Source: Thioalkalivibrio versutus (lineage in GTDB: Bacteria; Pseudomonadota; Gammaproteobacteria; Ectothiorhodospirales; Ectothiorhodospiraceae). Taken from it: a stretch of DNA of 64,000 nucleotides. The position numbers and the translations under genes were made by a program. The DNA is taken from positions 1-64,000 of the forward strand of contig NZ_MVAR01000022.1 of assembly GCF_001999325.1 (NCBI RefSeq). Reading direction: 5' to 3'. The notes below the pieces were generated by a model that ran no database searches, had not been told where the DNA came from, and saw nothing but the letters and a program-made list of their open reading frames with translations. Positions 19,101 to 24,833 of this stretch are shown here, piece by piece (the stretch's first letter is position 1; every line of letters starts with the position of its first letter).

Positions 19101-19213
19101 ATATCAATCGGGAACTCGAGCGCAAGGAAGCGCCCACGAGCAGGATCACGGGTTCCTCCGGGAACAGCGACGCCGGTTCTCTGGTGACGCTGTCCGGCGG
19201 GGCGCGCGGTTAA
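16196..19213 (+). CDS. csoS2: Carboxysome scaffold protein CsoS2
   Basis: This 1005-residue, largely disordered organiser of the alpha-carboxysome links RubisCO to the shell. The N-terminal region (about 1-345) has short basic helical repeats of the type ALERRxxMxxxGKKAV (five recognisable, for example LERRQKMARQGKKAV). These bind the CbbL-CbbS interface. The middle region (about 360-815) has eight repeats of about 59 residues, each with SGT, VTGxExGxC and TGTEY motifs and paired cysteines. The C-terminal domain (about 830-1005) has further VTGT and ITGSSG motifs that bind the shell. In Halothiobacillus a programmed frameshift yields a short form, CsoS2A. T-rich heptamers that might serve are present but unproven here. 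The start is supported by GGAAG ahead of ATG. Confidence 0.97.
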   Translation: MSNPTSASEGLSGRERALERRKAMSRNGKAAVKSTDQTKGSSRSAGAARDARQAKADPAPAPQAREPEMHSSESSSQVSVETRDTTPERRPEPGAHTGISNGRQAALERRQKMARQGKKAVGRTNTRAQAAGGMAPAGAERSRQLEALAQSQNVEVDCSNMSGREICRLRRQALSTEGKKAVAPEPRRGDRIKGSEPVAAATQESKKDCGCGCKGEKAERDASVNSAPSRDAAVVESGLDQLCHKVESGGEAAGPHPMISEVRAICMARRDAMAQSGKKAQRRRFNGGQARGTMPQEGAWKAAKRQGMSAREVARQRREELCKLGRGSSEPGRPCGRPRPVEGDVPPKVEEGTTLAGSHVSGTQVERSSGVTGTEAGSCSSVTGTEYLGVEHYERYCGVSPAGNPPKVGASHTAHGQSVSGTEVGRSNRVTGDERGSCETITGTEYLSTEQYEGFCGTRPQAGPARTSVMVTRQGEGVSGTSVGRSPSVTGDEAGSCRDVTGTEYLNTAASEVPCNTGKSNGAPAKVGVMHTLRGRELTGSEVGRSVNVTGNEYGSCKPVTGTEYLGTEQFQGFCGTRPEPAPAKVQESHTMEDQSVTGVAVGRSRHVTGDERGSCASLTGTPYYNKSDFGELCERPDAGGVPKVGVMHTLRGREVSGTQVDHSIHVTGDEYGGCKPITGTEYAGSEHYDAFCGGQRPEASPEKVTVGRTWNQQIVSGSAIGRSSRVTGDEYGACKPVSGTAYIGPDQYDQFCDTQDSKEAGTRVAERQSTPGHSLSGSQPGYDKRVTGTERGACQDVSGSPYVGGNEFAKSCASAASSLHPRLRPEGMGMQAAPAQPVAQAASRPMPNAGFSVDTPARVAAERRERVTGTAYGSSGSLTGSINKAMGLVSGTEEFRYGASKQSVAAEPVEEAEKVGANRVTLNGSSNGVSITGDDWGRGDHVTGTEGFSTRRNQTQKGNPRGEGRSAYINRELERKEAPTSRITGSSGNSDAGSLVTLSGGARG
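17273..18637 (+). repeat. Eight tandem coding repeats (CsoS2 middle region)
   Basis: Units begin at 17273, 17450, 17627, 17807, 17984, 18161, 18341 and 18521, giving a period of 177-180 bases (59-60 codons). Each encodes SGT/TGS, then VTGDE or VTGTE, a G-x-C, and TGTEY/SGTAY, usually ending in FCG or similar. Units 3 and 5 are the most divergent at their ends. They are protein repeats, not a CRISPR array. Confidence 0.92.
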
Positions 19214-19240
19214 GGACAGGCGAGGACTCTGAAGAACGTC

Positions 19241-20788
19241 ATGGTGCGTGGTCGCCGCAAAAACAGCTCCATGGGCTCGCGCTTCGCGAAGTCCCGGATT
19301 GCGGCTGCGCGCGCCGCGGCGCCGAGTAGTGCGGTCCCGGTGTCCGCGGTGCCGGCCTGCGGCTCGTCGTCTCCGGACATGGCGCGTGAACTGACCGCGG
19401 GTCACGCGTTGGCGGATGTCCCGATGAACGAGCGGTTGCACGCCTTCGAGCAGGGGTTCCGGGAGCGCTTCGCGCAGCTGGTTCCGGTGCTCAAGGAGGT
19501 GCATGCGCTGCAGCACGAGCGGGACTTCGAGGCGCGGGCGCAGGCGATCGTCGAGGAGCGCCTGGGGTATCAGCTGCCGCAAAAGGCGCTGGAAGATGCC
19601 TGGATCAACGATCTGGATACGCGCGAACTGTATCTGCACGGGACGTTCGAGCTGTTCGATCAGGTGGTCAACGAATACTGGGCCGGCCGTGATGACCTGG
19701 TCGCCGAAGCGGAAAGCGCAATTGCGTATTTCCTCGACTGCGACTTCCACGAAGTGGACATCTCCCCGTGCTCGGACGGCCGACTGCTGGGGTTGCGCCG
19801 CTTCATCCTGCGGCTTCCTGATCTCGCGGTGCGAGTGAAGAGTTACGCCGGGGCGCAGTTCGACATCGAAGAGGACGTACGTCACTGGACCAAGCGCGAA
19901 CTGCTGCGCTTCCGTGAGGGGCGGCCGACCACGGCCGATGTCCCCAGCCGCTATCTGAAGATTGCGGCTTACCACTACAGTGGCGCGGATCCGCTGCATC
20001 AGGGCTGCGCGGCGCACGGCAACAGCGAGCGCGATGCGGCGGACGGCGCCCTGCACCAGCTGCGCGCGTTTCGTCAGGCGATCGAGAACACCTACTGCTG
20101 TGGGGCCTCGGTCGACACGCTGCTAATCGGGGTGGATACCGATACGGATGCGATCAAGATCCACATCCCGGACGCGGACACACGGATGAGCCTGTATCGC
20201 TTCGTGGAAAGCGCGGAGTTGTACCGGGCGACGCAGGGGCTGGACGAACAGACCGCATCGCTGCGGGTGTATCAGGCGATCCAGGACACGATTCACCAGC
20301 AGGGCTGGGGGCGCGGTAACGGCGCGCCGCATGAAGGGATGCTGCGCCTGATCTCGCGGCTGCTGCTGAGCAATATTTCGCAGCTGGATTATGTGGCGCG
20401 CTATCACGGAGGCCATTACGCCGATGTCGGCCACCGCGAGCGTGTGATCATCGTCGGCCAGGAAATCGAGGAGATGCAGGTTCGCAACTTCGCGTACTTC
20501 GCTCACCTGGAGACGATGGAAGAGGGCGCCGAGGGGATGGATGTCGGCGTGAACAAGATTTTTCGCAAGCTGAATGTCGAGCGCGGCCTGCCAATTCCGG
20601 TGGTGGTGCATTACCGCTACGACCGCAAGGTGCCGGGATCGCGGGAGCGGGTCGAGGCGCGTTGTCGCCGGATTCGCAACACGATCATGGATCGCTATCG
20701 CGACCTGGCTGAAAAGGGCCTGATCGGCTGCCACATGGTGATCCGCGACAAACGCAGCGGAAGCCGTCTGGAACCACTGGCCGCCTGA
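19241..20788 (+). CDS. csoSCA: Carboxysomal epsilon/beta-type carbonic anhydrase CsoSCA
   Basis: This 515-residue carbonic anhydrase (also called CsoS3) converts bicarbonate to CO2 inside the carboxysome. Zinc ligands align as C177 (SPCSDGR), H245 (AAYHYSG) and C256 (HQGCAAHG), with the catalytic D179-R181 pair. The ENTYCCGASVDTLLIGVDTDTDAI stretch is a family landmark at about residues 282-305. The basic, low-complexity N-terminus (about 1-55) matches the disordered tail that tethers the enzyme to RubisCO in relatives. The start at 19241 has only a weak upstream GAGGA, so a slightly different start is possible. It follows csoS2 as in other cso operons. Confidence 0.97.
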   Translation: MVRGRRKNSSMGSRFAKSRIAAARAAAPSSAVPVSAVPACGSSSPDMARELTAGHALADVPMNERLHAFEQGFRERFAQLVPVLKEVHALQHERDFEARAQAIVEERLGYQLPQKALEDAWINDLDTRELYLHGTFELFDQVVNEYWAGRDDLVAEAESAIAYFLDCDFHEVDISPCSDGRLLGLRRFILRLPDLAVRVKSYAGAQFDIEEDVRHWTKRELLRFREGRPTTADVPSRYLKIAAYHYSGADPLHQGCAAHGNSERDAADGALHQLRAFRQAIENTYCCGASVDTLLIGVDTDTDAIKIHIPDADTRMSLYRFVESAELYRATQGLDEQTASLRVYQAIQDTIHQQGWGRGNGAPHEGMLRLISRLLLSNISQLDYVARYHGGHYADVGHRERVIIVGQEIEEMQVRNFAYFAHLETMEEGAEGMDVGVNKIFRKLNVERGLPIPVVVHYRYDRKVPGSRERVEARCRRIRNTIMDRYRDLAEKGLIGCHMVIRDKRSGSRLEPLAA

Positions 20789-20805
20789 CGCACACGGGAA
20801 CGGGA

Positions 20806-21057
20806 ATGAAGATCTGCAAGGTTGAGAAGACGCTGGTTTCGACCAACCGCATCCGCGATCTGGGGCACCGGCCGTTGCTGGTGGTTCAGGAAAAGGCGGG
20901 TGGGCCGCGCACCGTGGCGGTCGATGCGGTCGGGTGCGTGCCCGGGGACTGGGTCATCGTAGTGGGCAGCTCGGCGGCGCGCGAAGCGGCCGGTGACAAG
21001 TCCTACCCGAGTGACGCGACGATCGTCGGGATCATCGATTACTGGGAGGAGCAGTAG
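20806..21057 (+). CDS. csoS4A: Carboxysome shell vertex protein CsoS4A (BMC-P pentamer)
   Basis: This 83-residue pentameric bacterial-microcompartment vertex protein has the EutN/CcmL fold. Recognisable segments are MKICKVEKTLVSTNRI, VAVDAVGCVPGDWVIVVGSSAA and the C-terminal IVGIIDYWEE. Pentamers close the twelve vertices of the shell and prevent CO2 leakage. It sits 17 bases after csoSCA and 4 bases before csoS4B, so the three are translationally close. Length is standard. Confidence 0.97.
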   Translation: MKICKVEKTLVSTNRIRDLGHRPLLVVQEKAGGPRTVAVDAVGCVPGDWVIVVGSSAAREAAGDKSYPSDATIVGIIDYWEEQ

Positions 21058-21061
21058 CTCC

Positions 21062-21394
21062 ATGGAAATCATGCAGGTGCAGGATGAACTGGTGGTGACC
21101 CGTCGCGTCGACGGGTTGAGCACCATTTCGCTGCGCGTGCTGGTCGACCAGAAGGGCGCGCTCAGTGTGGCCGTGGATCCGGTCGGGGCGCATCCGGGTA
21201 ACTGGGTATTCACCATCAGCGGGTCGGCCGCGCGGCTCGCGCTGGACGACAACACTATCCAGACCGATTTGACGATCGGCGGCATCATCGACCACTGGGA
21301 CGATGGTGGTAAGAAGACGGAAGGGTCGAAGGACGTGGCAGGACAAGACCAGACCGATGCACAGCGCTCTGCTGGTTCCCGCAAGGCGGCGTGA
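21062..21394 (+). CDS. csoS4B: Carboxysome shell vertex protein CsoS4B with C-terminal extension
   Basis: This is the second BMC-P pentamer. The pentamer core spans residues 1-81 (MEIMQVQDELVV to GGIIDHWDD) and carries VAVDPVGAHPGNWVFT. The start ATG at 21062 is 4 bases after the csoS4A stop. It differs from most CsoS4B proteins, which end near residue 81, by a polar, charged tail of about 29 residues (82-110) rich in Lys, Asp, Gln and Ala. The tail could project from the vertex. A short AT-rich island follows before csoS1. Confidence 0.94.
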   Translation: MEIMQVQDELVVTRRVDGLSTISLRVLVDQKGALSVAVDPVGAHPGNWVFTISGSAARLALDDNTIQTDLTIGGIIDHWDDGGKKTEGSKDVAGQDQTDAQRSAGSRKAA

Positions 21395-21439
21395 GCGTCA
21401 TTTTTGTTTTAAAAAACCGTAAATCCAGGAGAGAAGACA

Positions 21440-21733
21440 ATGGCAACTGAACGTTTTGGTGTGGCGCTGGGCATGATCGAGACCCGTGGTCTGGTGCCGG
21501 CGATCGAGGCCGCGGACGCAATGACCAAGGCCTCCGAGGTGCGTCTGATCGGGCGCCAGTTCGTGGGTGGTGGTTACGTGACCGTGCTGGTCCGTGGCGA
21601 AACCGGTGCCGTGAACGCCGCCGTGCGTGCCGGTGCGGATTCCTGCGAGCGTGTCGGTGACGGCCTGGTGGCCGCGCACATCATTGCTCGCGTCCATTCC
21701 GAGGTGGAAAACATCCTCCCGGAAAAGCCGTAA
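21440..21733 (+). CDS. csoS1C: Carboxysome shell hexamer CsoS1 (first copy)
   Basis: This 97-residue BMC-H protein forms the hexameric tiles of the shell facets. It has the canonical GVALGMIETRGLVPAIEAAD start and GAVNAAVRAGADS core, with the pore motif near RLIGRQFVGGGY. A clear AGGAGAGAAGAC ribosome-binding site precedes it. It is nearly identical in protein and DNA to the next gene. Assignment to the C rather than the A paralogue is by position only. A perfect hairpin with a T-run follows. Confidence 0.96.
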   Translation: MATERFGVALGMIETRGLVPAIEAADAMTKASEVRLIGRQFVGGGYVTVLVRGETGAVNAAVRAGADSCERVGDGLVAAHIIARVHSEVENILPEKP

Positions 21734-21750
21734 CTCACGGCGGCCGAACC

Positions 21751-21783
21751 CCGTCGGGCCCGGATCGGGCCCGACGGCTTTTT
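21751..21783 (+). terminator. Terminator-like hairpin between the two csoS1 genes
   Basis: CCGTCGGGCCCG (21751-21762) pairs perfectly with CGGGCCCGACGG (21766-21777) around the loop GAT, followed by CTTTTT. This is a textbook intrinsic terminator shape inside an operon. It is therefore probably a partial terminator that lowers expression of downstream genes relative to RubisCO and the first csoS1. Confidence 0.8.
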
Positions 21784-21799
21784 CATGAAGAGGTAGATG

Positions 21800-22114
21800 A
21801 TGGCTAACGAAATTTCTGGTGTGGCCCTTGGCATGATCGAGACCCGTGGTCTGGTCCCGGCGATCGAAGCCGCGGATGCGATGACCAAGGCCGCCGAAGT
21901 GCGCCTGATCGGTCGTGAATTTGTCGGTGGCGGTTACGTGACCGTCCTGGTCCGTGGTGAAACCGGTGCCGTGAACGCCGCTGTGCGTGCGGGCGCGGAT
22001 TCTTGCGAGCGTGTGGGTGACGGCCTGGTGGCTGCGCACATCATTGCTCGCGTGCATTCGGAAGTGGAAGGGATCCTGCCGACGGCACCGACTGCCGGCG
22101 GTTCGGCCAGCTGA
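21800..22114 (+). CDS. csoS1A: Carboxysome shell hexamer CsoS1 (second copy)
   Basis: This 104-residue BMC-H hexamer differs from the first copy at few core positions and has a longer C-terminus (ILPTAPTAGGSAS). Two adjacent ATG codons (21797, 21800) are possible starts. The second is chosen because MANEISGVALGMIETRG aligns with family starts. Only two csoS1 genes occur here, whereas Halothiobacillus has three. No csoS1D pseudohexamer/trimer gene is seen in this window. Paralogue naming is positional. Confidence 0.95.
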   Translation: MANEISGVALGMIETRGLVPAIEAADAMTKAAEVRLIGREFVGGGYVTVLVRGETGAVNAAVRAGADSCERVGDGLVAAHIIARVHSEVEGILPTAPTAGGSAS

Positions 22115-22124
22115 GGCGACATCC

Positions 22125-22547
22125 ATGTCCGATCCACGGATCGTGGGGTACCTGAACCGGGCGGTGGCACACGAGCTGTCGGCGGTCCAGCAGTACCTGG
22201 CCCAGGCGCGGTTGACCGCGATGTGGGGGATGACTGACGTAAGCGACTGCCTGCGTCGGGACGCCCAGGAAGAGCTGGATCATGCGGATCGCTTCATGAC
22301 TCGCATGTTCCACTACGGGGTGGCGCCGAACGGTAGCCAGCTGGCGCCGGTGCGGCTTGGTCGCTCCATGGCCGAGCTTTTGGCGCACTCGCGCGAGCTG
22401 GAGATGGAGGCGATTCGTCTGTACGACGAAGCAGCCGTCTATTGCCGGCGCGTCGGTGCGGTGGATGATGCGGCGCTGTTCGAGAGCATCCTCGAGGATG
22501 AACTGGAACACGTGCGCGAGATCGATGCCCAGGGCAGCACCGCGTGA
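22125..22547 (+). CDS. Bacterioferritin-like diiron protein of the carboxysome operon
   Basis: This 140-residue ferritin-like four-helix protein keeps a complete diiron ligand set by alignment with bacterioferritin: E17, E50, H53, E93, E126 and H129. The position equivalent to the heme-ligating Met52 is Leu51, so a heme-bridged Bfr dimer is unlikely. It is shorter than Bfr (about 158). Bacterioferritin-like genes are recurrent in alpha-carboxysome operons, but their role is unproven. Iron handling or redox protection of the compartment is inference. The start ATG 22125 lies 10 bases after the second csoS1. Confidence 0.88.
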   Translation: MSDPRIVGYLNRAVAHELSAVQQYLAQARLTAMWGMTDVSDCLRRDAQEELDHADRFMTRMFHYGVAPNGSQLAPVRLGRSMAELLAHSRELEMEAIRLYDEAAVYCRRVGAVDDAALFESILEDELEHVREIDAQGSTA

Positions 22548-22582
22548 CGAGCGCGGACGCGGCAACACAAGCGGAGTAGGCA

Positions 22583-22864
22583 ATGGCGGATACCGATCTC
22601 GTGGTTCCGGCCGGGTGGGAACCCGGCAAGGGGACCTCGGCGTCCATGAGCAAACAGTTCACGTTCGACCGCTACGGCATCACGCGGAAGTTTCTAGACC
22701 ACGTGGCCGAGCTGTCGGAGCAGGATGGTTATCATCCGAACATCAGCTTCGGCACGACCTACGTGAACATCACGATCGACGCCCGTGATGGCGAACAGCT
22801 TGGGGAAGGCGACAAGGCCTTTGCCCTTGAAGTCGACCGCCTGGCCGATGCCACCACCGGCTGA
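22583..22864 (+). CDS. Alpha-carboxysome RubisCO assembly factor acRAF (PCD-like)
   Basis: This 93-residue protein has the pterin-4a-carbinolamine dehydratase (PCD) fold. The PCD active-site motif ExxxHHP reads as EQDGYHP, with the first histidine replaced by tyrosine, consistent with loss of dehydratase activity. Members of this carboxysome-linked clade have been reported to aid RubisCO assembly (acRAF). Further landmarks are NISFGTTYVNITI and the C-terminal FALEVDRLADA. It lies between the bacterioferritin-like gene and mcdA, the usual place. Confidence 0.9.
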   Translation: MADTDLVVPAGWEPGKGTSASMSKQFTFDRYGITRKFLDHVAELSEQDGYHPNISFGTTYVNITIDARDGEQLGEGDKAFALEVDRLADATTG

Positions 22865-22925
22865 GCCGGGGGATTCTTGATGGGCCGGGTTGAGAGCCCG
22901 GTCCCCTTCCGCAGGAGGCTGTTGC

Positions 22926-23561
22926 GTGGGTTCGAGGGTAATCGCGGTAGTCAATCAGAAGGGCGGCACTGGCAAGACCACCCTGACCATGAACCTGGCC
23001 GCGGGGCTGGCCCGGCGGGGCCGCACGCTGGTGGTCGACGCTGACCCTCAGGGTTCGGCCGGTCAATGGGCCCGCATGGCCTCCGAGGATCGTCCGTTTG
23101 CGGCGTCGGTGTTTGCGGTTGCCGGGCCCCTCGACCGCGAGTTGAAGGCCCTGCGCAAGGACTACGACCACATCGTGGTGGATTGCCCGCCGACGCTCGA
23201 GGGCGGGGCCGTCACCGGTGCCCTGGCGGCCGCGGACGAGGTCCTGATCCCGGTGCTTCCGTCGCCGGTGGATCTGTGGGGTAGCGTCCGTATGGGGCGC
23301 GGGCTCGAAGAGGCCAAGCTCAGGAATCCCGCCCTGCGCCCCTACATCGTGATTAATCAGCTCGAAGTCCGCAGTGCGCTGTCGCGTGCGATGAAACACG
23401 CACTGATGGAGATCGACATCCCCGCCCTGGAGCAGTCGCTCCGCCGGCGGGCCATATATCGGCGTTCTGCGCTGGAAGGCTGTTCCGTCTTTGATCTGGG
23501 CAAGCCGGGCGAGGCGGCGGCGGCGGAGATCGAAGCCATCATCGAGGAGGTGTCGCAATGA
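22926..23561 (+). CDS. mcdA: ParA-family ATPase, carboxysome-positioning McdA
   Basis: This 211-residue protein starts at GTG 22926, preceded by a strong GCAGGAGGC ribosome-binding site. It has the deviant Walker A motif KGGTGKTT and the switch motif VDADPQGSAGQW typical of ParA/McdA. Further landmarks are YDHIVVDCPPTLEGGAV and the C-terminal AIIEEVSQ. McdA ATPases form nucleoid-bound gradients that spread carboxysomes along the cell when paired with McdB. The stop overlaps the next gene's start by 4 bases. The adjacent disordered protein is the expected McdB partner. Confidence 0.9.
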   Translation: MGSRVIAVVNQKGGTGKTTLTMNLAAGLARRGRTLVVDADPQGSAGQWARMASEDRPFAASVFAVAGPLDRELKALRKDYDHIVVDCPPTLEGGAVTGALAAADEVLIPVLPSPVDLWGSVRMGRGLEEAKLRNPALRPYIVINQLEVRSALSRAMKHALMEIDIPALEQSLRRRAIYRRSALEGCSVFDLGKPGEAAAAEIEAIIEEVSQ

Positions 23562-23950
23562 GCAATCTGCAAGACAAGCTGGCAGCCGGCGTGCGCAGTG
23601 CGCGCGAGGACCAGGACAAGGACAAGAGCCCGGACAACACGGCCACGGCCGACGCGCCGGCCGCGGCACAGAAGGACACGAGCCAGGAGCCGGCGAGCAG
23701 CAGCCCGCGGGCTGCCGCGAGTACCAAGGCGGCCGCCACCAAGAAGGCGGCGACCACGACCCGCAAGGCTCCGGCCCGCAAGGCGGCCACGGCGCGCAAG
23801 AAGCCGGCAGCGACGAGGAAGACGGGGACGACCGCCCAGTCGACCCAGGCCAAGGCAACCCCGGGCCGGAAAAAGCCGGCTGCAAAGAAGGAGCCGAAGG
23901 CGAACAAGGGCGGCAACGCGTTGCATCCGGATCGGGTTTGGCCTGACTGA
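23558..23950 (+). CDS. mcdB: Carboxysome-positioning adaptor McdB (alpha type), histone-H1-like tail
   Basis: This 130-residue disordered protein starts in the mcdA stop (ATGA overlap at 23558). After a short N-terminal amphipathic segment (MSNLQDKLAAGVRSARED) it has an acidic/Ser-Ala linker. A Lys-Ala-Thr-rich region follows (about 50-115) with repeats like KKAATTTRKAP and GRKKPAAKK, reminiscent of AlgP/histone-H1-like proteins. It ends in an aromatic HPDRVWPD. Identity as alpha-McdB is inferred from the position next to McdA, disorder and the terminal Trp. It would link the carboxysome to McdA on the nucleoid. Non-specific DNA binding by the basic region is possible. Confidence 0.75.
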   Translation: MSNLQDKLAAGVRSAREDQDKDKSPDNTATADAPAAAQKDTSQEPASSSPRAAASTKAAATKKAATTTRKAPARKAATARKKPAATRKTGTTAQSTQAKATPGRKKPAAKKEPKANKGGNALHPDRVWPD

Positions 23951-23967
23951 CGCCGATGCGTGCCGGT

Positions 23968-23994
23968 GGCCGGGGCCTGCGCCCCGGCCTTTCT
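23968..23994 (+). other. Terminator-like hairpin between mcdB and cbbQ
   Basis: GGCCGGGGC (23968-23976) and GCCCCGGCC (23981-23989) pair perfectly over a CTGC loop, followed by TTTCT. The T-tract is weak, so partial termination or message stabilisation is likely. cbbQ has its own ribosome-binding site GAGGAGTCG just after it. Confidence 0.6.
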
Positions 23995-24011
23995 GATTGA
24001 GGAGTCGAAAC

Positions 24012-24815
24012 ATGCAGGACGAACTACGCGATCACCTGATCACCGAGGAGCCTTACTATCAGTCCACGGCGGATGAGGTGGAGCTGTACGAGGCTGCCTA
24101 TTCGGTGCGCATGCCGATGATGCTCAAGGGCCCCACGGGTTGCGGCAAGACGCGCTTTGTCGAGCACATGGCCTGGAAGCTGCGCAAGCCGCTGATTACC
24201 GTCTCGTGTAATGAGGACATGACCGCCTCGGATCTGGTGGGGCGCTATCTGCTGGATGCCAACGGCACGCGCTGGCAGGACGGCCCGCTGACCCAGGCGG
24301 CACGCCACGGGGCGATCTGCTACCTCGACGAGATCGTCGAGGCGCGCCAGGATACGACCGTCGTGATCCACCCGCTGACCGACAATCGTCGCATGCTCCC
24401 GCTGGAGAAGAAGGGCGAGATGGTCGAGGCGCATCCGGATTTTCAGGTGGTGATCTCGTACAACCCGGGCTATCAGAGCCTGATGAAGGATCTGAAGGAG
24501 TCGACCAAGCAGCGCTTCGGCGCGCTGGACTTCAACTACCCGGATCACGCAACCGAAACGCGGATTGTGGTCCACGAAGGCGGGGTCAACGAGGACATGG
24601 CCAGCAAGCTGGTCAGCGTCGCGGAGCGCGCGCGCAATCTGAAGGGCCACGGGCTGGACGAGGGGATCTCGACCCGCATGCTGGTGTACGCCGCGTCGCT
24701 GATTGCGAAGGGAGTCGCGCCGCTGGCCGCCTGCCGCATGGCCCTGGTGCGTCCGATCACGGACGATCCGGACATGCGCGACGCCCTCGACTCCGCCGTC
24801 ACGACGTTCTTCTAG
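24012..24815 (+). CDS. cbbQ: RubisCO activase AAA+ subunit CbbQ (MoxR family)
   Basis: This 267-residue AAA+ ATPase has Walker A GPTGCGKT at residues 40-47 and Walker B ICYLDE, with D106-E107. It starts at ATG 24012 with a GGAGTCG site. MoxR-type CbbQ hexamers work with CbbO to remove inhibitory sugar phosphates from RubisCO. CbbQ has been found associated with carboxysomes. [16 protein letters not shown] is a family landmark. It is followed by cbbO at 18 bases. Confidence 0.96.
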   Translation: MQDELRDHLITEEPYYQSTADEVELYEAAYSVRMPMMLKGPTGCGKTRFVEHMAWKLRKPLITVSCNEDMTASDLVGRYLLDANGTRWQDGPLTQAARHGAICYLDEIVEARQDTTVVIHPLTDNRRMLPLEKKGEMVEAHPDFQVVISYNPGYQSLMKDLKESTKQRFGALDFNYPDHATETRIVVHEGGVNEDMASKLVSVAERARNLKGHGLDEGISTRMLVYAASLIAKGVAPLAACRMALVRPITDDPDMRDALDSAVTTFF

Positions 24816-24833
24816 GCGCGTGCGCCGGACACG

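Noticed and set aside
16100-20056. A 1318-codon open frame on the minus strand opposite csoS2 and csoSCA
   Set aside because: It is a shadow of the repetitive GC-rich csoS2 coding sequence. It overlaps a gene with clear homology and has no recognisable domain.
23558-23950. McdB candidate as a DNA-binding histone-like protein unrelated to carboxysomes
   Set aside because: Its position directly after mcdA with an overlapping start, and the acidic linker and terminal Trp, fit alpha-McdB better. A DNA-binding role is kept only as a possibility.
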